NCBI RefSeq assembly: GCF_000212355.1
Contig: NC_015496.1
Span: 930,001 to 994,000, forward strand
Length of the DNA: 64,000 nt
Reading direction: 5' to 3'
Source of the DNA: Dokdonia sp. 4H-3-7-5
GTDB taxonomy: Bacteria; Bacteroidota; Bacteroidia; Flavobacteriales; Flavobacteriaceae
Shown here: in pieces, positions 48,913 to 58,701 of the stretch
Layout: the number at the start of each line of letters is the position of its first letter
How positions within the stretch are numbered: position 1 is the first letter of the stretch
Position numbers and translations under genes: made by a program
Notes under the pieces: generated by a model
Told to the model about the DNA's origin: nothing
The model's database searches: none
The model's input: only the letters and a program-made list of their open reading frames with translations

Positions 48913-51660
48913 TTATTTTAATGTTGCGTCAAAAACGCTATCTATTACTTTTTTATGACGTGCTTTTGATCTTGTACTACTACCTGCAGCTGGTGAAGCA
49001 TACACGCGGCGTGAGGCTACTCTAAGTTTTACTTGCTCAAAATTCATAAGCATGTAACCCCAAGCTCCCATATTCTTAGGCTCTTCTTGTGCCCATACGT
49101 AATCTGTTACATTCGGGTAGCTAGCAATAATCTCTTCTAGTTGTTTTTGTGGTAATGGGAATAGTTGCTCGATACGCACTAACGCGACATCTTCACGCTC
49201 ATTTTCTGTACGTCGCTCTAATAAATCGTAATAGAACTTACCTGTACAAAATACGAGAGATGTAACCTTCTTCTTATCTACAGTTACATCATCAAAAACT
49301 TCCTGGAAGCTTCCAGTCGCAAGTTCTTCTTTACTACTTACTACTAGAGGATGTCTCAATAATGATTTAGGTGTAAAGACAACGAGTGGCTTTCTAAAAT
49401 TCCACTTCATCTGGCGACGTAGCAGGTGAAAAAAGTTTGCTGGCGTCGTTACATCTGCCATGATTAAGTTATCTGTAGCACATAGCTGAAGATAACGTTC
49501 CATACGAGCACTTGAATGCTCAGAACCTTGTCCTTCATATCCATGAGGCAATAACATTACAAGACCATTCTGTGTCTTCCACTTAGACTCTGCAGCGCTT
49601 ATGTATTGATCTAACATAATCTGAGCACCATTTGAAAAATCTCCAAACTGAGCTTCCCAGATTGTAAGCGTTTTTGGAGATGCCATTGCATAACCATAAT
49701 CAAAACCTACAACACCATACTCAGAAAGTAGTGAGTTGTAAATATCCATTCTACCTTCAACACCTAAGCGATTGTGAAGATTAATCTCCTCAACATCATC
49801 TTCTGTCTTAATAATAGCATGACGGTGAGAGAACGTCCCACGCTCTACATCTTGACCAGATATACGCACATTAAAACCTTCTTCCATTAATGAGCCATAA
49901 GCAAGTAACTCGCCCATACCCCAGTCTAACTTATTAGTCTCTCTATATTGTTTATTACGGTCTGCTACAATACGCTGTATCTTACGTATAAATTTTTTAT
50001 CCTCAGGGAGCTTTGTAATACCATCTGCAATGGTATCAAGCTTTTTCTGATCATAAGTAGTATCGATAGGAGCAAGAATATCTTCTCTACTACCTAACTC
50101 ATACCCTTCCCAGTCATCTGCAAGAATCTCAGTAATGACTGTTTTATCTTTTTTACGAGACTCCTCTAGATCTTCTTCTAGATCGTCTTTATATTCTTTT
50201 TCTAGTTGCTTTACATGACCATCTTGTATAACACCTTCTTTGATAAGGCGCTCAGCATAGATATCTCTTGGGCTTGCATGTTTAGCAATTGCTTTATATA
50301 ACAATGGCTGAGTAAAACGTGGCTCATCACCTTCATTGTGTCCATACTTACGATATCCTAAAATATCTACAAACACATCACGACCAAATTTCATTCTAAA
50401 ATCCAATGCAAATGCAAATGCATGACATACAGACTCTACATCATCTCCATTTACGTGTAGTACTGGTGACAGTGTAACTTTACCTACATCTGTACTATAA
50501 GTAGATGATCTTGCGTCAAGATAGTTTGTTGTAAAACCTACTTGGTTATTTGCTACAATATGGATAGTTCCTCCAGTACGGTAACCTTCTAACTGTGCCA
50601 TTTGCACAATCTCATATACAATCCCTTGCCCAGCTACTGCGGCATCACCGTGTATTGCTATAGGTAATATTTTCTTTTCGTCTCCACCTAATTGATTATC
50701 AATCTTAGCACGAGACATTCCTTCTATTACTGCTCCTACAGTCTCGAGGTGAGACGGATTAGGCGCTAGATCCATACGGATTTTTTCTCCTTTACTGCTT
50801 TCGCGAAAGCTCGTCCAACCCATGTGATATTTTACATCACCATCAAAAAGTTCATCTTCTGCATATTCCTTACCGTCAAATTCTGAGAAAATTGCCTCCG
50901 GCGATTTTCCGAAGATATTTGCAAGAACGTTAAGACGTCCACGGTGAGCCATCCCCACTACAAACTGTTCGATTCCATTATCTGAGCCACGCTCGATAAG
51001 CGTGTCTAATCCAGGAATCATAGCGTCAAGTCCTTCAACAGAAAAACGTTTTTGACCTACATATTTAGAATGTAAAAATCCTTCAAAAGAAGCTGTTTGA
51101 TTAAGCTTTTTAAGAATATGTTTTTTCTCTTCGGCAGAGAATTCTGGGTGATTATCGTTTTTGTTAAGCCAGTTTTGTATCCACGCAATCTCTTCTGGGT
51201 TGCGTATATACATATACTCTATCCCGATGTGATCGCAGTAAATAGCTTCAAGGTGATTAACAATTTCGCGTAAGCTAGTTCTACCTAGACCTAAAATAGA
51301 TCCAGCCTCAAACTGTAAAGTCATATCAGCTTGTGACAACCCGAAGTTTTCTATTTCAAGAGTAGGTGCGTACTTACGACGTTCACGCACAGGGTTTGTT
51401 TTCGTAAAGAGGTGACCTCTGTTACGATAAGCATCAATCAATTTTACAATTTGAAACTCCTTCTGTATTGCTTCTGGAATAGCAGCTGGAGTTGTTCCTG
51501 AATCGTCAGAAACTGGCTCAGCATTCTCCATTCCAAAGTCAAAACCTTGGAAAAAAGCGCGCCAGCTAGCTTCTACACTATCTGGATTTAATAAATATTG
51601 ATCGTAAAGCTCAGCAAAGTGAGCGGTATGTGCGGCATTCAGAAATGAAAATCTATCCAT
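48913..51660 (-). CDS. sucA: 2-oxoglutarate dehydrogenase E1 component
   Basis: About 915 residues from the ATG at 51660, which starts at MDRFSFLNAAHTAHFAELY, the usual SucA beginning. The reading frame is open for 90 codons further upstream but that part shares no homology and crosses the promoter. The TPP-binding fold contains the GMAHRGRLNVL and HGDAAVAGQGIVYE motifs, HNEGDEPRFTQPLLYK in the middle, and LLPHGYEGQGSEHSSAR in the C-terminal half. It decarboxylates 2-oxoglutarate and passes the succinyl group to SucB. A palindrome copy is read as FRES at about 284-287. The -7 box is at 51699-51706. Confidence 0.97.
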   Translation of the reverse strand: MDRFSFLNAAHTAHFAELYDQYLLNPDSVEASWRAFFQGFDFGMENAEPVSDDSGTTPAAIPEAIQKEFQIVKLIDAYRNRGHLFTKTNPVRERRKYAPTLEIENFGLSQADMTLQFEAGSILGLGRTSLREIVNHLEAIYCDHIGIEYMYIRNPEEIAWIQNWLNKNDNHPEFSAEEKKHILKKLNQTASFEGFLHSKYVGQKRFSVEGLDAMIPGLDTLIERGSDNGIEQFVVGMAHRGRLNVLANIFGKSPEAIFSEFDGKEYAEDELFDGDVKYHMGWTSFRESSKGEKIRMDLAPNPSHLETVGAVIEGMSRAKIDNQLGGDEKKILPIAIHGDAAVAGQGIVYEIVQMAQLEGYRTGGTIHIVANNQVGFTTNYLDARSSTYSTDVGKVTLSPVLHVNGDDVESVCHAFAFALDFRMKFGRDVFVDILGYRKYGHNEGDEPRFTQPLLYKAIAKHASPRDIYAERLIKEGVIQDGHVKQLEKEYKDDLEEDLEESRKKDKTVITEILADDWEGYELGSREDILAPIDTTYDQKKLDTIADGITKLPEDKKFIRKIQRIVADRNKQYRETNKLDWGMGELLAYGSLMEEGFNVRISGQDVERGTFSHRHAIIKTEDDVEEINLHNRLGVEGRMDIYNSLLSEYGVVGFDYGYAMASPKTLTIWEAQFGDFSNGAQIMLDQYISAAESKWKTQNGLVMLLPHGYEGQGSEHSSARMERYLQLCATDNLIMADVTTPANFFHLLRRQMKWNFRKPLVVFTPKSLLRHPLVVSSKEELATGSFQEVFDDVTVDKKKVTSLVFCTGKFYYDLLERRTENEREDVALVRIEQLFPLPQKQLEEIIASYPNVTDYVWAQEEPKNMGAWGYMLMNFEQVKLRVASRRVYASPAAGSSTRSKARHKKVIDSVFDATLK
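50795..50812. repeat. Dispersed palindrome, copy 15, inside sucA
   Basis: CTGCTTTCGCGAAAGCTC: exact 14-bp GCTTTCGCGAAAGC, read as FRES in TSFRESSKGEK. Confidence 0.9.
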
Positions 51661-51698
51661 TTGATATTTTTGTTCTGCGTCATGAGACAATAGAAATG

Positions 51699-51706
51699 CA
51701 AAAATA
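51699..51706 (-). promoter_or_regulatory. Promoter -7 box for sucA-sucB
   Basis: TATTTTTG on the minus strand, 38 bases before the sucA start at 51660, supporting that start. Confidence 0.55.
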
Positions 51707-51757
51707 CAATAATTAACATTTTCGCCCATATAATCCTTATATTTATAACACTTAATT

Positions 51758-52312
51758 ATGATACGATTAACAATGAGAGAGAGAATTTCCTGCGCTATAT
51801 TAATATTGAGTTGCCTGTTTTTAGGAAACAATATTCTTGTTGCCCAACAAACCACTACGACCCAAAAAAGTGATTTCTGGAGTAAGGTCCGTTTTGGTGG
51901 TGGATTAGGATTAAATTTTGGAAGAAACAATACTAATATTACAGTGGCACCTAGTGCACTTTACCAACCCAATCAATATGTAGCTTTTGGACCAGGGCTT
52001 AATTACACGTATCAAAAATTTGGAGATTTTAAAACAACACTTGTGGGAGCAAGTGCTATTGTAATTTCAAATCCCCTTGATTTCTTACAACTTTCTGGAG
52101 AGTTTGAGCAGCTTCGTGTTTTTCAATCTGTATCTGGACAACCAGATATTCCTAACTCTTGGAACACTGCCCTTTTTCTAGGTGCGGGATACCGTCTCAA
52201 CGTGGGAGGAAATAGCCTAGGCGCTATCGGGGTGCGTTACAATGTGCTTTTTGATAATGATGATTCTGTTTATGCAGATGCATGGCAACCTTTTGTGAGA
52301 GTATATTTCTAA
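51758..52312 (+). CDS. Small outer-membrane beta-barrel protein next to sucA
   Basis: A 184-residue protein with a signal peptide (about 1-29, NNILVAQQ) and a small barrel: FGGGLGLNFGRNNTNITVAP, YVAFGPGLNYTYQKFGDF, ALFLGAGYRLN and ending FVRVYF with a terminal aromatic. A second start at 51773 is possible. In other flavobacterial genomes I recall this gene being labelled 'alpha-ketoglutarate decarboxylase', which does not fit the sequence: there is no TPP-binding motif, and the label must come from its neighbour sucA. Function unknown. It is divergent from sucA, with about 100 bases between the starts. Confidence 0.7.
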   Translation: MIRLTMRERISCAILILSCLFLGNNILVAQQTTTTQKSDFWSKVRFGGGLGLNFGRNNTNITVAPSALYQPNQYVAFGPGLNYTYQKFGDFKTTLVGASAIVISNPLDFLQLSGEFEQLRVFQSVSGQPDIPNSWNTALFLGAGYRLNVGGNSLGAIGVRYNVLFDNDDSVYADAWQPFVRVYF

Positions 52313-52340
52313 AGAGACTTTTATAACAAGTCGTTTTTGC

Positions 52341-52348
52341 TAAGTTTG
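52341..52348 (+). promoter_or_regulatory. Promoter -7 box for the lipoprotein gene at 52374
   Basis: TAAGTTTG matches TAnnTTTG, 25 bases before the ATG at 52374. Confidence 0.5.
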
Positions 52349-52373
52349 CTTGACATTACATGCAAGCTTTATT

Positions 52374-53225
52374 ATGATACGAAAACTTTGCTCTTTCTTA
52401 CTACTCTCAGCACTCTGTGTTCTCAATTCTTGTGGTTTCTCATCAGAAACTAAAACTCCAATTATAGAACTAAGCGACGCAAATGAGCCTTTCGTAGGCA
52501 AAATTGTTCTTGAAAATATTGAAGGCAACACAAAAACCGAAGTTACATTTCACATTGATGTAAAGAGTATACGAAGAGAGCAAACTCACCAAGGCGGTGA
52601 TGGCTTCCTAGGCGATAAAGCTGGTATCATCGTAAATTATGATAAGGACCAAGTTATCTTATATAACACATATGGAGGAGCAAAATGGACAACATACACT
52701 ATTGAAGGGTATAAAAATGCATTAGCTAGAGACACCTTCCCATACACTCCTATTGTAGCATCTTACGATTATACCTATAGCTTCTTAAACGATTATACTG
52801 CTATTGTCGCAAAAGAAAATGCACTAGAGATTGAATCTCTCCAACTTGACTATAAGCTATACAGCAATCTTAGTATCCGTCAAGAGAATTTTGATACCGA
52901 TGAGATTAAAGTAAGACGAGAAATGATAGCATTAGTTTTTCCTAACATGCCAGAAAATGTGCACTTCCCATTACTTTTTAAGGTCTCAAAAAACACTGGA
53001 GATAATGGGATTGACAATAAAACTAATCTCTCAGAAAAGGGATGGAAAGACAAGATAACCCAAGTCTTTAATGAACTAAACACCAAAGAAAACAAAGTAA
53101 AAAGTATACAGCGTAGCGAGGTAGATCCTTCTTTATTTGAGTTTAACGATACAGATTTTATTGAAACGCGTCCAGAATATTTTTTCCAAATTTATAGTGG
53201 TGGAAGCTCTTGGGGAGATGATTAA
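52374..53225 (+). CDS. Unknown lipoprotein (283 residues)
   Basis: The ATG at 52374 starts a lipoprotein signal (MIRKLCSFLLLSALCVLNSC, Cys20); the frame is open eight codons further up but without a better signal. The mature part begins with acidic residues and continues with beta-rich segments (GKIVLENIEGNTKTEVTFHI, YNTYGGAKWTTYTIEGYKNA). It resembles in outline the family of lipoproteins with DUF4412-like folds that report on periplasmic state, but I cannot confirm that. It ends with FFQIYSGGSSWGDD, seven bases before the convergent YciI-like gene. Function unknown. Confidence 0.55.
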   Translation: MIRKLCSFLLLSALCVLNSCGFSSETKTPIIELSDANEPFVGKIVLENIEGNTKTEVTFHIDVKSIRREQTHQGGDGFLGDKAGIIVNYDKDQVILYNTYGGAKWTTYTIEGYKNALARDTFPYTPIVASYDYTYSFLNDYTAIVAKENALEIESLQLDYKLYSNLSIRQENFDTDEIKVRREMIALVFPNMPENVHFPLLFKVSKNTGDNGIDNKTNLSEKGWKDKITQVFNELNTKENKVKSIQRSEVDPSLFEFNDTDFIETRPEYFFQIYSGGSSWGDD

Positions 53226-53232
53226 CGAAAGA

Positions 53233-53523
53233 TTATACCTCTAACATACTTCCCACAACCACATTCCATTCTTTAATTTCCCATGAAGAAACGATGCCGT
53301 TTTGTACATAAGGATCTTTAAAGATAAATTCTTCTATGAGGCTTTTATCAGACACTTTGAAAATTAAGATTCCTTGGTCTGCTGGGTTTTCCGTGGCACC
53401 ACCTAGTAATAAATAGCCAGCAGCAACTGCTTCTTTTGCTAGTGTAAAATGGTCTGGGCGAAAAGGCGTTCTTTTCTCCAAATAGTCCTCAACGTATTGA
53501 TATTTGAGAAGGTAATGCTTCAT
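53233..53523 (-). CDS. YciI-family protein
   Basis: The 96 residues match the small YciI/DGPF-type ferredoxin-like fold, with the initial HYLLKYQYVEDYLEKRTPFR, a His in RPDHFTLAKEA at about 24, and the conserved Asp-Pro in FKDPYVQNGIVSSWEIKEW at about 70. In related proteins this His/Asp pair lies in a small active site; the substrate is unknown. The start codon shares its A with the scpA stop codon region (its start at 53523 overlaps the scpA end by one base), so it is translated with the mutase genes. Confidence 0.8.
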   Translation of the reverse strand: MKHYLLKYQYVEDYLEKRTPFRPDHFTLAKEAVAAGYLLLGGATENPADQGILIFKVSDKSLIEEFIFKDPYVQNGIVSSWEIKEWNVVVGSMLEV

Positions 53524-55649
53524 TAGTTCATCATAATTTCTAGAAGACCTATTGCAGCCTCACTAATTTTTGTTCCAGGTCCAAAAACTGCCGCAGCACC
53601 AGCATCAAACAGAAATTGATAATCTTGTTGAGGAATCACCCCACCTACAATCACCATAATATCAGGCCTACCTAACGCCTTCAATTCTTCAATTACTTGA
53701 GGCACTAATGTTTTGTGACCTGCAGCAAGTGATGATACTCCCAGAATGTGAACATCATTTTCCACCGCTTGTTTTGCTGCTTCCTTAGGTGTTTGAAATA
53801 ACGGACCAATATCCACATCAAACCCTATATCTGCATATCCAGTTGCTACTACTTTGGCGCCACGGTCGTGACCGTCTTGCCCCATTTTGGCAACCATAAT
53901 TCTTGGACGGCGTCCATCTTGTTCGGCAAATTGGTTTGCGAGTTGTTGCGCTTTCGCGAAAGCGGGATCTTGTTTCATCTCTTTACTATATACACCACTA
54001 AAGGATTGGATTTGTGCTTTGTGTCTTCCATATACATCTTCCAGCGCATCTGAAATTTCTCCTAATGTTGCTCGCTCCTGTGCAGCTGTAACCGCCAGCG
54101 CAAGTAAATTATCATTACCCGTGCGAGCCGCTTCTGTAAGTGCTTCGAGGGCTTTTTTTACATTTTCGGTATTACGAGCTTCTCTAATGTCTGCTAAACG
54201 CTTAAGCTGCCCTTCTCTTACTTTTGTATTATCTACATCAAGAATATCTAGGTGCTCATCTTCTGTAGGTCGGTATTTATTTACTCCTACAATAATATCT
54301 TGAGCACTGTCTATACGTGCCTGTTTTCTAGCTGCAGCCTCTTCAATACGTAGTTTAGGAATCCCTGCCTCAATCGCTTTAGTCATTCCGCCTAGCTCCT
54401 CAACCTCTTCAATAAGCTCCCAAGCCCTTTGAGCAATATCATCTGTAAGTGACTCTACATAATAACTGCCAGCCCAAGGATCTACTGTTTTTGTAATATG
54501 AGTTTCTTGTTGTAAGAATATCTGTGTGTTTCTAGCAATACGCGCAGAAAAGTCTGTAGGTAAGGCAATAGCCTCATCTAAGGCATTTGTGTGCAAACTC
54601 TGTGTGCCTCCAAAGGCAGCTGCAGCTGCTTCAATGGTAGTACGAGCCACATTATTAAAAGGATCTTGTTCTGTAAGGCTCCACCCACTTGTCTGACAGT
54701 GCGTTCTAAGCGCTAATGATTTAGGGTTTTTAGGATTAAATTGCTTTACAATTTTTGCCCATAGCATACGTGCTGCACGCATTTTGGCAACTTCCATAAA
54801 GTGGTTCATTCCTATTGCCCAGAAAAAAGATAATCTTGGCGCAAAGCTATCAATATCCATTCCTGCAGCGAGTCCAGTTTTAATATACTCTAGACCATCT
54901 GCAAGTGTATAAGCAAGTTCTATATCACAAGTAGCACCGGCTTCTTGCATATGGTATCCTGAGATAGATATACTATTAAATTTAGGCATGTTTGCAGCCG
55001 TATATTCAAATATATCTGAGATAATTCTCATTGAAGGAGTAGGTGGATATATGTACGTGTTGCGCACCATAAACTCCTTCAAAATGTCATTTTGTATGGT
55101 TCCAGAAAGTAATGCTGGATCCACTCCTTGCTCTTGTGCTGCTACAATGTAAAACGCCATAATAGGTAACACGGCACCATTCATAGTCATGGACACAGAC
55201 ATCTTGTCTAATGGAATCTGATCAAAGAGGATTTTCATGTCCTCTACAGAATCTATGGCAACACCTGCTTTGCCTACATCTCCCACCACACGCTCATGAT
55301 CACTATCATAACCGCGGTGTGTAGCAAGATCAAATGCAACCGAAAGCCCTTTTTGACCAGCAGCGAGATTACGGCGATAAAATGCATTACTATCTTCGGC
55401 AGTTGAGAAACCTGCATACTGACGTATCGTCCAAGGACGTCTTACGTACATAGTACTGTAAGGACCTCGTAAATTAGGGGCGACACCTGCGATAAAATCA
55501 AGATGCTCTAATCCTTTTACATCGTCCTTTGTATAGCGAGACTTTACATCAATCTTCTCTGCAGTTGTAGTAAGGTTAACTTCTGCAATTGAAGATAAAT
55601 TTTCTTCTTGAGAAGAAAGTGTGATATGTTGAATATTTCTTCTACTCAT
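53523..55649 (-). CDS. scpA: Methylmalonyl-CoA mutase, large (catalytic) subunit
   Basis: The 708 residues are the usual length of the cobalamin-bearing subunit. The substrate barrel (about 50-420) has [20 protein letters not shown] and the family motif [12 protein letters not shown]. The C-terminal B12-binding domain (about 580-708) has GQDGHDRG (592-597 core DGHDRG) with the cobalt-binding His594, then GADIGFDVD and GGVIP. It interconverts methylmalonyl-CoA and succinyl-CoA, used for propionate degradation or synthesis. A palindrome copy is read as AFAKA in [10 protein letters not shown] at about 564-568, in the linker before the B12 domain. Its start overlaps the upstream lipoprotein gene by eight bases. 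Confidence 0.97.
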   Translation of the reverse strand: MSRRNIQHITLSSQEENLSSIAEVNLTTTAEKIDVKSRYTKDDVKGLEHLDFIAGVAPNLRGPYSTMYVRRPWTIRQYAGFSTAEDSNAFYRRNLAAGQKGLSVAFDLATHRGYDSDHERVVGDVGKAGVAIDSVEDMKILFDQIPLDKMSVSMTMNGAVLPIMAFYIVAAQEQGVDPALLSGTIQNDILKEFMVRNTYIYPPTPSMRIISDIFEYTAANMPKFNSISISGYHMQEAGATCDIELAYTLADGLEYIKTGLAAGMDIDSFAPRLSFFWAIGMNHFMEVAKMRAARMLWAKIVKQFNPKNPKSLALRTHCQTSGWSLTEQDPFNNVARTTIEAAAAAFGGTQSLHTNALDEAIALPTDFSARIARNTQIFLQQETHITKTVDPWAGSYYVESLTDDIAQRAWELIEEVEELGGMTKAIEAGIPKLRIEEAAARKQARIDSAQDIIVGVNKYRPTEDEHLDILDVDNTKVREGQLKRLADIREARNTENVKKALEALTEAARTGNDNLLALAVTAAQERATLGEISDALEDVYGRHKAQIQSFSGVYSKEMKQDPAFAKAQQLANQFAEQDGRRPRIMVAKMGQDGHDRGAKVVATGYADIGFDVDIGPLFQTPKEAAKQAVENDVHILGVSSLAAGHKTLVPQVIEELKALGRPDIMVIVGGVIPQQDYQFLFDAGAAAVFGPGTKISEAAIGLLEIMMN
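53948..53965. repeat. Dispersed palindrome, copy 16, inside scpA
   Basis: GCGCTTTCGCGAAAGCGG, read as AFAKA in the linker between the barrel and the B12 domain. Confidence 0.9.
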
Positions 55650-56226
55650 TACTTTCTTTTATAGGAAGCTCAGTCATAGTAAGCTGTTGATAATAGGTAT
55701 CTAAAGCAACATATAATGCTGTATATCTATCTGTTTGAGATTTATATGCAAAATTTCTCATTCGAGAGTTAAATAATTTTGGATCCATTGTGTTGGATTC
55801 AACAAGCGCTTCTATCATAAGAGCAAGCTGCGGATCTTCTATATTCTTAAGGACACAAGGAATATTACTATACATTAAATTACTCTTTAGACCTCCATCT
55901 TTTATAATCCCTGCTTTCACAAGCTCTTTTCTTATTGCCAAAGTGTGTGGTGTAGCTAGTCGCTCATATTCTGCATCTCCTGAAAAACCCACGTAAACAA
56001 AATTTGCGTACGCTTTATTCCTCAATCGTGATTCTGGATCATAAGCACTAATAATGTCTTGTTCGAATTGATACAATGCTTCGTTTAGCAGTGCATTATT
56101 TTGATTTTCACAATTAATTATCTGTTCCTTATCTGCGTGTTTATATTCGAGAGAAGACTGGTCTTCACATGACAACACTCCTAATACAATAGCTATCGCA
56201 ACGCCAAGGCTATATATTTTTTTCAT
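55642..56226 (-). CDS. Unknown lipoprotein between the two mutase subunits
   Basis: A 194-residue protein with a lipobox ending VLSC (Cys20) after [16 protein letters not shown]. The mature part is mostly helical with many Tyr, Ala and Asn residues ([40 protein letters not shown]) and no recognised domain. It overlaps the start of scpA by eight bases and is four bases after the mutA stop, so the translation of both mutase subunits is tied to it. Having a membrane-anchored lipoprotein inside this metabolic operon is unusual. It is probably a flavobacterial family of unknown role. Confidence 0.6.
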   Translation of the reverse strand: MKKIYSLGVAIAIVLGVLSCEDQSSLEYKHADKEQIINCENQNNALLNEALYQFEQDIISAYDPESRLRNKAYANFVYVGFSGDAEYERLATPHTLAIRKELVKAGIIKDGGLKSNLMYSNIPCVLKNIEDPQLALMIEALVESNTMDPKLFNSRMRNFAYKSQTDRYTALYVALDTYYQQLTMTELPIKESNE

Positions 56227-56230
56227 ATGA

Positions 56231-57589
56231 TTACTTTTCTGCTTTAATGCGTTCTTGTTCTAATGATTCGGCTAGGCGTTTTGGAATTATAGGCTCAAGC
56301 AATGTTTTACGAGGGTTAATTTTTACAAAAGGATAAATTTCTAACTCACCTTTCATAACGTCTTTTGGATTAGGGTGCTTATTTGTTCCTAGAAGAATGA
56401 GCTCTCCTTCGTCAAACTTAGCCTGCTCCTTTGCAGCACTTTCTTTTATCTTTCGTTGTATGGTTCCTTCTTTAAGTTGTCTCAAAAATCCTCCTTGCGC
56501 TTCTATATCTTTATAAAGCGTAAGTGCTTTTTCAGCCAATTGCGAGGTAAGCTCTTCTACATAATAAGAACCATCTGCAGGGTTTTGAACTACATCAAAA
56601 TAGCTTTCTTCTTTGAGAACAATGAGCTGGTTACGAGATATGCGCTGTCCAAAGTTATTGGTCTTGTGATACAATGCATCATACGGCATATTTACCACCC
56701 AGTTTGCGCCACCTAGCACAGCACTCATACATTCCGTTGTGGTGCGCAGCATGTTTATATTATAATCATAAATCGTTTTATTGCGTCTTGATGGGTGCGC
56801 TATAATGTTAATAGCTGCATCCGTATAATTAAATGCAGATAATACTACAGCGGCAAGCTTTCTGAGCGCCCTTAGCTTTGCAATTTCAAAAAAGTAGTTA
56901 GTTCCTACCGCGACTTCAAAAGTGACAATATTTATACTAAGCTTCTCTTTTTCACAATGGTTTAAATATTCGGTAAGATGTGCCATACCGTAAGCCAGTT
57001 GCTGTACCATGGTGGCACCAGCATTTTGATATGAGGTTGTGTCTACAGTAAGTTTGTTTTCTTCTCCCTGTAATAAACTACTTACTATATCGTGATCATT
57101 TTGCAAGTTGTGATACCAGTTACCATCAAGTGCAAGATGATTGATTATATCAAGCTTTGTGGTGATATGATACGCTTTCGCGAAAGCGTGAAAACTTTTA
57201 TAAAAATCTTCATCAAGAAAACTGAGCTCAAAGTAAAGAGGGATATCTTTGTGCTTTAAACCTTTAAATAACTGCTCAAGATCAAACAGCGTATCTGCCT
57301 GAAAGTAAATAGCCTCTGCACCGCTCTCTATAGCTTTATTTGCCGATTGCGCAGACTTAACCGCATCTACAATAAATATTTTCTCCCCAATAAACCATTG
57401 TTCGGGAGCTTCAACAGCTACTGATTCTTTTATTTCATCACTGTGATAAAAAGGTTTTACATGTATTCCTTCTAGACTTTGCCAAACAAGCGTCTCATTG
57501 TAGTCTGCACCCTTCAGGTCAAACTGTATTTTTTGCTTGAAGGCTTTTGCCGAAACTGCGTCAAACTCTGAAAATAAATTAGTCTTCAT
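56231..57589 (-). CDS. mutA: Methylmalonyl-CoA mutase, small subunit
   Basis: About 452 residues from the ATG at 57589 (an in-frame start ten codons upstream overlaps the FtsB-like gene and is not part of the family). It is homologous to the barrel of the large subunit but lacks the B12 domain, as expected for the non-catalytic subunit. Motifs include ETLVWQSLEGIHVKPFY near the start, TTSYQNAGATMVQQLAYG in the middle and RISRNQLIVLKEESYFDVVQ towards the end. A perfect palindrome copy is read as AFAKA at 135-139 (SFHAFAKAYHI). It overlaps the end of the FtsB-like gene by 11 bases. Confidence 0.93.
   Translation of the reverse strand: MKTNLFSEFDAVSAKAFKQKIQFDLKGADYNETLVWQSLEGIHVKPFYHSDEIKESVAVEAPEQWFIGEKIFIVDAVKSAQSANKAIESGAEAIYFQADTLFDLEQLFKGLKHKDIPLYFELSFLDEDFYKSFHAFAKAYHITTKLDIINHLALDGNWYHNLQNDHDIVSSLLQGEENKLTVDTTSYQNAGATMVQQLAYGMAHLTEYLNHCEKEKLSINIVTFEVAVGTNYFFEIAKLRALRKLAAVVLSAFNYTDAAINIIAHPSRRNKTIYDYNINMLRTTTECMSAVLGGANWVVNMPYDALYHKTNNFGQRISRNQLIVLKEESYFDVVQNPADGSYYVEELTSQLAEKALTLYKDIEAQGGFLRQLKEGTIQRKIKESAAKEQAKFDEGELILLGTNKHPNPKDVMKGELEIYPFVKINPRKTLLEPIIPKRLAESLEQERIKAEK
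57172..57189. repeat. Dispersed palindrome, copy 17 (perfect 18 bp), inside mutA
   Basis: ACGCTTTCGCGAAAGCGT, read as AFAKA in the small mutase subunit. Confidence 0.92.
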
Positions 57590-57911
57590 TCTCTGTAGAT
57601 AAACTATCTTGATATTCAATTATATAAATCTCCTCATTGTCCCTCTTCATAAGGTATTCTTCACGAGCAAACCTTTCTAAACCTGCGCTATCTTTAAGTT
57701 GTAAGATTTGTGCATTATCCTTTGCTATTTCTTTTTTAAAATAAGCTCTATTACCTTCTAGCTTGTCATATTCTTGATTAAGCTCTCTGTGCAACAGATA
57801 TGAACTTCCATCAAAAAATAGCATCCAGACTATAAAAATGAAGAAAATGAGCAAATATTTATTACTCATTATTCTAAACCATTTTTTCTGTTTTAGCTCC
57901 TTGATGTTCAT
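57579..57911 (-). CDS. FtsB/DivIC-type septum formation protein
   Basis: The 110 residues fit the FtsB/DivIC family: a short basic N-terminus (MNIKELKQKKWFRIMSNK), one membrane helix (about 19-37), then a periplasmic leucine-zipper-type coiled coil (about 38-75) and the typical end AREEYLMKRDNEEIYIIEY. Such proteins link the inner division proteins FtsQ and FtsL. The last codons overlap mutA by 11 bases. It is 22 bases downstream of udk, so udk, this gene, mutA, the lipoprotein gene, scpA and the YciI gene may form one operon with mixed function. Confidence 0.85.
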   Translation of the reverse strand: MNIKELKQKKWFRIMSNKYLLIFFIFIVWMLFFDGSSYLLHRELNQEYDKLEGNRAYFKKEIAKDNAQILQLKDSAGLERFAREEYLMKRDNEEIYIIEYQDSLSTENED

Positions 57912-57932
57912 TGTTGTAAATATAACAAAACC

Positions 57933-58541
57933 TTAATGTAATCGTTCGTTTATGATACTACGAACGATATCTACAGCCACTGTATTGTACCTATTATTAG
58001 GTATAATGATATCTGCAAATTCCTTTGTAGGCTCTATAAACTGCTGGTGCATGGGTTTCAATGTAGTTTGATATCTATTTAACACCTCATCTAGATCACG
58101 ACCACGCTCTGCAATATCTCTCTTAAGACGGCGTATTAAACGCTCATCACTATCTGCATGCACAAATACTTTAATATCAAAAAGATTACGAATATTAGGG
58201 TCTGTCAAAATAAGAATTCCTTCTACCACAAGCACATTCGTAGGACTTGTAAGCACAGTCTCATCAATGCGATTATGCGCAACAAATGAATACATAGGTT
58301 GTAAAATATTTCTTCCTTCTTTGAGCTCAACAAGGTGTTGACACAGCAAAGGAAAATCTATTGCATTAGGGTGATCAAAGTTCACCTTCTTACGATCTTC
58401 CATCGATAATGCAGAGAGATCTTTATAATATGAGTCTTGAGAAATTACTGTTACTTGTCCTTCTGGAAGATCTGACACAATCTGATCTACAACGGTAGTC
58501 TTACCACTTCCGGTACCACCGCCTATTCCTATAATAAGCAT
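57933..58541 (-). CDS. udk: Uridine kinase
   Basis: 202 residues with the P-loop GGTGSGKT at 8-15 followed by VISQDSYYKDL (the uridine-binding Asp). VNFDHPNAIDFPLL and RDIAERGRDLDEVLNRYQ are further family motifs. It phosphorylates uridine and cytidine in pyrimidine salvage. It heads the operon that continues through the FtsB-like gene to the mutase genes. The start at 58541 is followed directly by the first beta strand, so no residues can be missing. Confidence 0.96.
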   Translation of the reverse strand: MLIIGIGGGTGSGKTTVVDQIVSDLPEGQVTVISQDSYYKDLSALSMEDRKKVNFDHPNAIDFPLLCQHLVELKEGRNILQPMYSFVAHNRIDETVLTSPTNVLVVEGILILTDPNIRNLFDIKVFVHADSDERLIRRLKRDIAERGRDLDEVLNRYQTTLKPMHQQFIEPTKEFADIIIPNNRYNTVAVDIVRSIINERLH

Positions 58542-58645
58542 ATAATATTATTTTGAGGTAAAGGTACTATTTACGGATTAGTCTTTTATGAGAGGTTTCA
58601 AAAAATCAAGAATAATAGTAAAAGCTCAACCATCGTTTTTGAGCA

Positions 58646-58682
58646 AAAAAAATCGAAGGCTTTAAGAAAGCCTTCGATTTTT
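58646..58682 (-). terminator. Strong hairpin upstream of udk / after the PQQ-like gene
   Basis: A perfect 16-bp stem (AAAAATCGAAGGCTTT with AAAGCCTTCGATTTTT). It follows the stop of the beta-propeller gene at 58702 on the minus strand, so it terminates that transcript. Confidence 0.85.
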
Positions 58683-58701
58683 ACAATTATAAAGTATTGT
58701 A

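Noticed and set aside
48913-51930. Longer SucA with about 90 extra N-terminal residues
   Set aside because: The extra part has no SucA homology and crosses the promoter box; the family start is at 51660.
51758-52312. Alpha-ketoglutarate decarboxylase
   Set aside because: The sequence is a signal peptide plus a small beta-barrel and has no thiamine-diphosphate motif.
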